A stretch of DNA of 64,000 nucleotides from positions 2,604,001-2,668,000 of the forward strand of contig NZ_AP024525.1 in the NCBI RefSeq assembly GCF_020886775.1, read 5' to 3'. Each line of letters starts with the position of its first letter. Position 1 is the first letter of the stretch. A model generated the notes under the pieces. It was not told the origin of the DNA. It searched no databases and saw only the letters and a list, made by a program, of their open reading frames with translations. This document shows, one piece after another, positions 57,672 through 64,000 of this stretch. This DNA comes from Sinomonas cyclohexanicum. Its GTDB lineage: Bacteria; Actinomycetota; Actinomycetes; Actinomycetales; Micrococcaceae. A program made the position numbers and the translations under genes.

Positions 57672-59438
57672 GTCGCGGCCGCCGCGGGCACCGCACCGGC
57701 GAGGCGGGGCGCGGAGGCGGCCTCACCGCCGTCGGCCATCAGCTCGCCCAGCTCCCGGTGGATCCCCGCCTGGGCCGCATGATCGTCGAGGCCGCCCGGC
57801 GCGACTGCGCCCGCGAGGTCATGGTCCTGGCGGCGGCGCTGACGATCCAGGACCCGCGCGAGCGACCGTCGCAGGAGACCGGCAAGCGGCAGGCCGCCGA
57901 GGAGAAGCACGCGCGCTTCAAGGACGAGAACTCGGACTTCACCAGGTACCTGAACCTCTGGAACTACCTCCAGGAGCAGCAGCGGGAGCTCTCCTCCTCG
58001 GCATTCCGGCGCCTGTGCAAGGCCGAGTTCATCAACTACCTGCGTGTGCGCGAGTGGCAGGAGCTGTTCCAGCAGCTGCGGCAGCTCGCTCGGCCGCTGG
58101 GGATCTCGCTCGGACAGGGGCGCGGCACGGACGCCAGACTGGATGCGGTTGCGCGGCACGACGCCATCCACCAGTCCCTCCTCGCGGGCCTGCTGAGCCA
58201 CATCGGCCTGCTCGACGAGCGCAAGCGGGACTACCTCGGCGCCCGCGGTACCCGGTTCGCGATCTTCCCCGGATCGGCGCTGTTCAAGAAGAACCCCACG
58301 TACGTCATGGCGGCCGAGCTCGTCGAGACGAGCCGGCTGTGGGCGCGCACCGCGGCGAAGATGGACCCCGCGTGGGGCGAGCTTGTGGCCCCGCACCTGG
58401 TCAAGCGCAGCTACTCCGAGCCGCACTGGTCCAAGCGGGCAGGCTCGGTCCAGGCGTACGAGAAGGGTCACGCTCTACGGCGTGACGCTCGTGGCGCAGC
58501 GCCGGATCAACTACGGCCGGGTCGATCCCGTGCTCGCGCGGGAGCTGTTCATCCGGCACGCGCTCGTCGAGGGCGACTGGTCCACGAGGCACCACTTCTT
58601 CAAGCGCAACCTCGCCCTGCTCGAGGAGGTCGACGAGCTCGAGACGCGGGTGCGGCGGCGGGGCCTGAGGGCCGATGACGAGACCCTCTTCGAGTTCTAC
58701 GATGCCCGGATCCCGGCGGACGTCGTGTCCGAGCGGCACTTCGACGCGTGGTGGAAGAAGGCGCGGCACGAGGACGAGCACCAGCTCGACTTCGACCGCG
58801 CGCTCGTGCTCGGCGAGGAGGCCGCAGACGCGGCCGCGTCGGCGGATGCCGCGTTCCCCAAGGTCTGGCGGCAGGCCGGCTTCGACCTGCCCCTGACGTA
58901 CGAGTTCCACCCCGTCGCGCCCGGCTCCAACCCTGACCCCAGGGACGGCGTGACCGCCGAGGTGCCCGTCCTGTTCCTCAACCAGCTCGATCCCGAGCCG
59001 TTCCGCTGGCAGGTCCCCGGCCAGCGGGTGGACCTCGTCACCGCCCTCATCAAGTCGCTGCCCAAGCAGGTCCGCAAGGGCTTCGTGCCCGCCCCGGACG
59101 TCGCGCGGCAGGCCGTCGCCGCCCTCGACGCGGACTTCGACCCGGCGCACGACGCCCTCGAGGAGTCGCTCGAGCTCGTGCTGCGCCGGCTCAAGGGACA
59201 GGTCATCCCGCCCGGGTCGTGGAACTGGGAGGTCGTCCCGCCGCACCTCATGATGTCCTTCTCGGTTGTCGACCCCACGGGAAAGGTCCTCGGCACGGGC
59301 AAGGACCTCGTCGCGCTCCAGGAACAGCTCGCCCCGGCCACACGCCGGGCGATCGCGGACTCCCTCGGGGCCACCCCTGCCACCACCTCGCCGAAGTCGT
59401 CTCCCAGAGGCGACAAGCGCGCGACGTCGGGGCCCCAG

Positions 59439-59474
59439 ACCGCGAGATCGGGTGGTGTGACCGCGAGATCGGGT
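59439..59474 (+). repeat. 15-bp direct repeat in hrpA RSG linker
   Basis: ACCGCGAGATCGGGT at 59439 and again at 59460. The linker encodes six Arg-Ser-Gly triplets within about 35 residues. Confidence 0.8.
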
Positions 59475-60467
59475 CCAGAGCGCACGACGGCGGAGCCGGC
59501 CGCGCGCTCGGGCGTCACCGATCGCTCGGGGCTGGCCGAGCGTAGCGGACTCACAGAGTGGGTCGTGGGGACGATCCCGCGCACGGCGAGCGCCGTCGTC
59601 GCGGGCCACACCGTGACGGGCTACCCCGCGCTGACCGACGAGGGCCGCACCAAGCAGTCGCCCCGGGGCACGGCGGGGCTGCGCGTGTTCCAGACGGAGG
59701 CGGACCAGCTGCGGTCGCACCGCGCCGGCGTCATCCGCCTCCTCGCGCTGCGGGTGCCGCCCCCGGACCGCTACGTGCTCGAGCACCTCAACAACCGGGA
59801 GAAGCTCACGTTCAGCCAGAACCCGCACGGTTCGGTCGCGGACCTCATCGCGGACTGCTCGCTCGCCGCGATCGACAGGCTCGTCCCGGCCCAGCTCCCG
59901 TGGGACCGCGAGGCGTTCGACGCGCTGTTCGACGAGGTCCGCGCCGAGCTCATCGACACGGTCTTCAAGGTCACCGCGATCGTCGAGCAGGTCCTCGCCT
60001 CCGCCCAGCGCATCGCCAAGGCACTCAAGGGCACCACGAGCCTTGCGCTCATCAGCGCGCTGAACGACATCAAGGCGCAGCTCGAGCAACTCGTGTACCC
60101 GGGATTCGTGGCACGCACGGGCTACGCGCAGCTCGAGCACCTCCCCAGGTATCTCAGGGCCATCGAGCGGCGGCTCGAGAAGCTCCCCTCCAACGTCCAG
60201 CGCGACGCGGTCGCGATGGCAACGGTCCAGGCCCTCGAGGACGACTACGACGACGCCGCTGCCGCCCTCGCCCCGACGGGGCGCCACGAGGCCCAGCTCG
60301 AGCACGTGAAGTGGATGATCGAGGAGCTGCGCGTCAGCCTGTTCGCCGTGGAGCTCGGCACCGCCGGGAAGGTCTCCGAGAAGAGGGTGCGGCAGGCCCT
60401 CAACGAGGCACTCGCACCCGCGTAGGGCACGCCCTCGCACGCCCATCGCATCCCGAGCACGCCGCGA

Positions 60468-60489
60468 CCTCCCCCGCGGGCCCGGGAGG
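60468..60489 (+). terminator. Hairpin after hrpA
   Basis: CCTCCC and GGGAGG bracket a GC-rich centre (inner CCGCGGG). It lies 43 bases after the stop; no T-run. Confidence 0.4.
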
Positions 60490-60491
60490 GT

Positions 60492-60497
60492 GATAAT
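60492..60497 (+). promoter_or_regulatory. -10 candidate for the lipoprotein gene
   Basis: GATAAT, preceded by TG (extended -10 style), about 40 bases before the ATG at 60536; GAGGAG lies 7 bases before that ATG. Confidence 0.5.
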
Positions 60498-60535
60498 GGT
60501 CACAGCTGGGGACCGTTCAGCGCGAGGAGTCGGGC

Positions 60536-61552
60536 ATGGGACGCGGTCGCCGAAGTGGCATGGCGTGGGCCGCCGCGCTGATGCTCGCCGCGTGTTCGGC
60601 CCCGACCAGCGGCTCCTCCCCCAATGCCGGCGGTGTGGACGCGCCCGCACCGACGGCCGTCGCCGGGACCGGCCCCACCGTGCTGCCCCCGTTCGGGCCC
60701 GCGGTCGGGGCGGCGAGCGCCCAGCCGGGGATCCCGGCCCTCCCTACCGAGCCGGTCGTCTTCCTCCCCCCTGGGCCAGCGTCCCCGGCGGATCCACCCG
60801 TGGGGGCCTCGTACGAGAGCATCTCCCGTCTGGCGTGCAGCGACGCGGCCTCGCTCGCCCCCGGTACAGGGAACGAGCCCCTGTGGACCGCGGTCGGGGC
60901 CGCCTGCACCGCCCTCGCCACGGGATCGCCCGCGCAGTGGGCCCGCGCCGAGGCGCTCGTCTCGGCGCTCGCCCCCGTCCCCGCCGCGCGCTGCCTCGAG
61001 GCTGCGGCCGTGGCCGGCGCCGAGCGGGTCCTCGACTTCCACGCGGCCAACCCCGGCGTGCCGGTCCGGCTCGCGAGCGGGACCGGGGAGGCCTGCCCGC
61101 GTCGGCTCACCGGCGCCACGGTGCTCGACGACTCGGGTGCCCCTGCCGGACCCTCGAGCGTCCGCGTCTCCGGCCCGGTCACCGGCGGAACGGTCCTGCG
61201 GCTCGACGGCTTCACGGGCGCGGTCTCCGGCGTGCTCGTCAACGGCCTGCCGGACGCGGGAAACGCGATCGGGGTCAACGGAGCCAACTCCTTCGATCCC
61301 GTCACGCTCGTGATGCCGCCGGCGAGCGCCCCCGGAACGGTCCGGCTCTCGCTGTCCGGCCCGCTGCCGATCGCCGGATGGGTCGACTTCACGTACACCG
61401 CGGGCGGATCGGGCTCGCCAACCGCGTCCGCGAGCTCGCAGCGCACGACGCCGGCCACGTCGCCGTCCACGGCAGCGTCGCCGTCGCGCGCCCCCTCGCC
61501 ACCCGACCCGGGGGCGCCGCCGGCGACCGCGCCACCCGGCGGCGGGCCGTGA
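60536..61552 (+). CDS. Lipoprotein of unknown function
   Basis: 338 residues with a lipoprotein signal: RGRRSGMAWAAALMLAAC, lipobox LAAC with Cys20 as the lipidated residue. A Pro/Gly/Ala spacer, an alpha-helical part (about 95-170) with paired cysteines, a beta-rich part (about 195-290), then a Ser/Thr/Pro tail. No family recognised. GAGGAG precedes ATG 60536. Its stop overlaps the next gene (GTGA), so it probably works with that membrane protein. Confidence 0.75.
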   Translation: MGRGRRSGMAWAAALMLAACSAPTSGSSPNAGGVDAPAPTAVAGTGPTVLPPFGPAVGAASAQPGIPALPTEPVVFLPPGPASPADPPVGASYESISRLACSDAASLAPGTGNEPLWTAVGAACTALATGSPAQWARAEALVSALAPVPAARCLEAAAVAGAERVLDFHAANPGVPVRLASGTGEACPRRLTGATVLDDSGAPAGPSSVRVSGPVTGGTVLRLDGFTGAVSGVLVNGLPDAGNAIGVNGANSFDPVTLVMPPASAPGTVRLSLSGPLPIAGWVDFTYTAGGSGSPTASASSQRTTPATSPSTAASPSRAPSPPDPGAPPATAPPGGGP

Positions 61553-62523
61553 GCGGCGGTCCCGCGGCGGGCTCCGCCTCTGGCCCGGACGGTCACCCGG
61601 GGGCAGCCGCCGACCCCAAGCCGGCGGGCACCGAGCCTTCCCCGGATGACCGCGACGAGGCCCCCACCGCCTCGGACGCCTGGCGGCACGGCCTCGAGCT
61701 CGTCGGTGCCTTCGGGCCGCCCCTGACCCTCGCGACTGCGCTGCTCGTGTACTTCGGGTGGGCCCGGACGGACGCGCAGGCCCGTTCGATGGGGCTCGAC
61801 GCGAGCCTCTTCGGCTACTCGGTGCAGGACCTGGTCCTCAGGAGCATCCCGTCGCTGTACCTGCCCCTGGTGGGGCTGCTGACCCTCGGGGTGGCGTGGC
61901 TCGCGGCGGACCGTTGGGCCCGCCGGCGCCTCGACGATCCTCGGGTGCGGCGCGCCGCGCTCGTCGTCCTGCCGGTCGGCCTGGTCCTCGCGGTGGCCCT
62001 CTGGCTCGTCATCATGGTCCAGCCCAGCCTGTCAGTGCTCTACGTGCCGTACGCGCTGGCCGGTGCGGTCCTGATGGCTTCGTGGGGCCTCTCGCTGCGA
62101 CGCGGCATCAGACCGAGGCAGGCCCGACCGGCGGGCCCACAGCGGTGGGATGGGCGCGCCGTCGAGCGCATCCTCGTGTTCACACTCGTGGCCCTGCTGC
62201 TGTTCTGGGGCACATCGGACTACGCGCAGGCCGTGGGGCGCGGGCTCGCCGTGTCCATCGAGCAGCGGGTGGGCTCCCTGCCCATCGCCACCGTCTACTC
62301 CGCGAAGCGCCTGGGCCTCACGGCCGCGGGCGTGACCGAGCAGTCGATGGGCACCGCAGAGTCCCCCCTGTTCCGGTACGTCGGCCTGAGGCTCCTCGTG
62401 GTCAGCGGCGGGCGCATCTTCCTGCTCCACGACGGCTGGACACTGCAGCACGGGCGCGTCATCGTCCTGCCGGACGATCCGAACGTGCGCATCGAGTACG
62501 GCACGGCGCCGACCGTGCCGTGA
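61549..62523 (+). CDS. Membrane protein of unknown function
   Basis: 324 residues from a GTG that overlaps the lipoprotein stop by 4 bases. A disordered Pro/Asp-rich start (1-45), then about four helices (AFGPPLTLATALLVYFGW, LYLPLVGLLTLGVAWLA, ALVVLPVGLVLAVALWLVIM, VLYVPYALAGAVLMASWGL), a fifth after residue 205, and a beta-type C-terminal domain of about 90 residues. The segment YFGWARTDAQARSMGLDASLFGYSVQDL is striking but not recognised. Confidence 0.72.
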   Translation: MSGGPAAGSASGPDGHPGAAADPKPAGTEPSPDDRDEAPTASDAWRHGLELVGAFGPPLTLATALLVYFGWARTDAQARSMGLDASLFGYSVQDLVLRSIPSLYLPLVGLLTLGVAWLAADRWARRRLDDPRVRRAALVVLPVGLVLAVALWLVIMVQPSLSVLYVPYALAGAVLMASWGLSLRRGIRPRQARPAGPQRWDGRAVERILVFTLVALLLFWGTSDYAQAVGRGLAVSIEQRVGSLPIATVYSAKRLGLTAAGVTEQSMGTAESPLFRYVGLRLLVVSGGRIFLLHDGWTLQHGRVIVLPDDPNVRIEYGTAPTVP

Positions 62524-62527
62524 GGCG

Positions 62528-62956
62528 TCAGGCCTCGGGGACGTTCGCCCCGTGCCCGGCGACCCGGAGCGCCTCGCGGATCTTCTCCGCGGCGGCGTCC
62601 ATAACGGCGGGGTCGGGGTTCTGCTGGGCGCGCTTGAAGTCGAACTCGGACTCTCCGCGCGAGGGCCACACGTGCAGGTGCAGGTGGTTGATCTCGAACC
62701 CGGCGATGATCATGCCGGCGCGTGGAGCGTCGAACGCGTCCATCTGCGCCTGACCGATGGTCTGCGCGACGAGCGTGACCTTGGACAGCAGCTCGGGCGA
62801 GGCGTCGGTCCACCTGTCGACCTCCTCGCGTGGCACCACGAGCGTGTGCCCATCGGCGAGGGGGCCGATGCTCAGGAACGCGACCACGTCGTCGTCCTTC
62901 CACACGAAGCGGCCGGGCAGTTCGCCCTCGATGATGCGCGTGAACAGCGTGCTCAT
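62528..62956 (-). CDS. HIT-family nucleotide hydrolase/transferase
   Basis: A 142-residue HIT protein acting on nucleoside phosphates. The active-site triad HLHLHVWP (His91, His93, His95) is intact; GHTLVVPREEVDRW is also typical. The ATG at 62956 has GGAG 6-7 bases before it and overlaps the stop of the alcohol dehydrogenase by 4 bases. Convergent with the membrane protein, with four bases between. Confidence 0.93.
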   Translation of the reverse strand: MSTLFTRIIEGELPGRFVWKDDDVVAFLSIGPLADGHTLVVPREEVDRWTDASPELLSKVTLVAQTIGQAQMDAFDAPRAGMIIAGFEINHLHLHVWPSRGESEFDFKRAQQNPDPAVMDAAAEKIREALRVAGHGANVPEA

Positions 62957-64000
62957 TGCTCTCCTGTCTCCTGTTCCCCGGTGCGGGCGAGGCTTGCCGC
63001 GTCCAGCACGAAGCGGTACTTCACGTCCGAGGCGACCATCCGGTCGAACGCCTCGTTGAGGCCGGCGGCGTCGACCATCTCGATCTCCGGCGCCACGCCG
63101 TGCTCGGCGCAGAAGTCGAGCACCTCCTGAGTCTCGGCGATCCCGCCGATGAGCGAGCCGGTGTAGGTGAGCCGTTTGCGGATGAGCGTGCCCGGCCGGA
63201 CCGGGGGCATGTCCCCCGAGGGCAGGCTCAGGGCCACGAGGGCGCCGTCGAGCCGCAGGGTGCGCAGGTACGTGTTGGGGTCATGGGGGGCGGACACGGT
63301 GTCGAGCACGACGTCGAGCGTCCCCTCAGCTGCCTCGAGCTGGGCCGCGTCGCCGGTCACCACCACGCGGTGGGCGCCGAGGTGCGCCGCGTCGTCGGCC
63401 TTGGACGCCGTGCGGGTGAAGACCGTGACGTCCGCGCCCATGGCCGCGGCGAGCTTCACCGCCATGTGGCCCAAGCCGCCCAGGCCCACAACGCCGACCC
63501 TCTTGCCCGGACCCACGCCGAACCGGCGCAGCGGCGAGTACGTGGTGATCCCGGCACAGAGGATGGGGGCCGCGGCCGCGGCGTCGAGCGCCTCGGGGAT
63601 CCTGAGCACGTAGCCCTCGTTGACCACAATGCGCTGCGAGTACCCGCCCTGGGTGACCTCGCCGCCGTTGCGCGGATCGGCCACGCCGTAGGTGCCCACG
63701 TTCCCGCGCTCGCAGAACTGCTCGAGGCCGGCGCTGCAGTTCGCGCACTCCCGACACGAGTCGACCATGCACCCGACGCCGACCCGGTCGCCGACGGCGA
63801 ATCCCATCACGTGGGCGCCCACGCGCCTCACCCGGCCCACGATCTCGTGGCCGGGGACCAGCGGCCAGGGCTTCTCGCCCCACTCGCCGCGGGTCGCGTG
63901 GACGTCTGAGTGGCACAGGCCGCAGAACTCGATCTCGATCTCGACGTCGTCGGCCTTCGGCTCGCGCCGCGTGATCGTCAGCGGGACGAGGCCGCTCGCA
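62953..64000 (-). CDS. Zinc-dependent NAD(P) alcohol dehydrogenase (5' end outside window)
   Basis: At least 348 residues of a YahK/cinnamyl-alcohol-dehydrogenase-like MDR enzyme, reducing aldehydes or oxidising alcohols. Catalytic zinc: CGLCHSD and PGHEIVG; structural zinc: CRECANC...QFC; cofactor loop GLGGLGHMAVKLA. The first 10-20 residues lie beyond base 64000; the visible frame is open to the edge. It is the upstream partner of the HIT gene. Confidence 0.93.
   Translation of the reverse strand, partial: ASGLVPLTITRREPKADDVEIEIEFCGLCHSDVHATRGEWGEKPWPLVPGHEIVGRVRRVGAHVMGFAVGDRVGVGCMVDSCRECANCSAGLEQFCERGNVGTYGVADPRNGGEVTQGGYSQRIVVNEGYVLRIPEALDAAAAAPILCAGITTYSPLRRFGVGPGKRVGVVGLGGLGHMAVKLAAAMGADVTVFTRTASKADDAAHLGAHRVVVTGDAAQLEAAEGTLDVVLDTVSAPHDPNTYLRTLRLDGALVALSLPSGDMPPVRPGTLIRKRLTYTGSLIGGIAETQEVLDFCAEHGVAPEIEMVDAAGLNEAFDRMVASDVKYRFVLDAASLARTGEQETGEQ

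Larger units (their letters stand above)
56303..60425 (+). pseudogene. hrpA: ATP-dependent RNA helicase HrpA, one frameshift
   Basis: A DEAH helicase with Walker A GETGSGKT (34-41), IIIDEAHERSLN, SATIDPQRF and motif VI QRAGRCGR; the C-terminal 600 residues match the HrpA-specific region. The reading frame breaks at the G-run 58465-58467 (AAGGGTC): removing one G joins KRAGSVQAYEK to VTLYGVTLVAQRRINYGR and gives a 1373-residue HrpA of normal size. Without that change translation ends at 58678. A spacer near 450-485 and another with RSG repeats (59440-59545) each hold a copy of the 13-bp word. Confidence 0.85.

Noticed and set aside
60490-62523. One 677-residue protein instead of a lipoprotein plus a membrane protein
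   Set aside because: The first 350 residues are in a different frame from the clear lipoprotein; the GTGA overlap explains the second gene.

Overview
The window is about 64 kb of very GC-rich chromosomal DNA from an actinobacterium. The gene set, the dense GTG/ATG overlaps and the many leaderless genes point to the Micrococcaceae (an Arthrobacter- or Sinomonas-like organism). That placement is an inference from gene content and style; no rRNA is present to confirm it. I see no insertion sequence, prophage, integrase or CRISPR array. The region reads as core chromosome plus one catabolic cluster.

Layout. 1-9.2 kb (minus strand): nicotinamidase, a DEAD/DEAH-type helicase, an MFS transporter, a DUF3039 protein, glucosamine-6-phosphate deaminase (nagB), a two-gene ABC exporter and a thioredoxin/TPR co-chaperone-like protein. 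9.2-16.4 kb: a large secreted/membrane protein of unknown role, an AI-2E family permease, an alpha/beta hydrolase, a small zinc-ribbon-like protein divergent from the mismatch endonuclease nucS, nagA and a cold-shock gene. 16.4-20.3 kb: an MprF-like aminoacyl-phosphatidylglycerol synthase behind a membrane-anchored esterase that carries two single-base frameshifts. 20.3-28.6 kb (minus): the complete F1Fo ATP synthase operon (two AtpI/AtpZ-like genes, then atpB-E-F-H-A-G-D-C) followed by a DUF2550 gene. 28.7-35.2 kb: a WecA/TagO-type polyprenyl-phosphate sugar transferase, a two-domain glycosyltransferase, threonylcarbamoyl-AMP synthase, prmC and prfA. 35.3-46 kb: rho, then the aspartate-family amino-acid block thrB-thrC-hom-lysA (read argS-lysA-hom-thrC-thrB), argS and a CynX/NimT-type MFS gene. 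46.4 kb: tRNA-Arg(CCG).

46.6-56.2 kb is a benzoate-catabolic island: catA divergent from benABCD, a benzoate/aromatic-acid MFS carrier and a large LuxR-type STAND regulator. BenABC oxidises benzoate to its cis-diol, BenD makes catechol, and CatA opens the ring; catB and catC are not in the window. 56.3-64 kb: a HrpA RNA helicase broken by one extra G, an orphan lipoprotein/membrane-protein pair, and a HIT-family hydrolase in an operon with a zinc alcohol dehydrogenase that runs off the right edge.

The most unusual signals are at DNA level. (1) A 13-bp word, GCGCACGACGGCG, occurs exactly six times and with one mismatch at least seven more times; every coding copy is on the sense strand and many sit in poorly conserved linkers. 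(2) A 14-bp-period tandem repeat lies on both sides of the nicotinamidase gene. (3) At least ten genes have a -10 hexamer exactly 6 bases before the start codon, the signature of leaderless mRNAs, including one divergent pair whose -10 boxes overlap. (4) Three frameshifts all lie in G/C runs, so the quality of the assembly needs to be considered.
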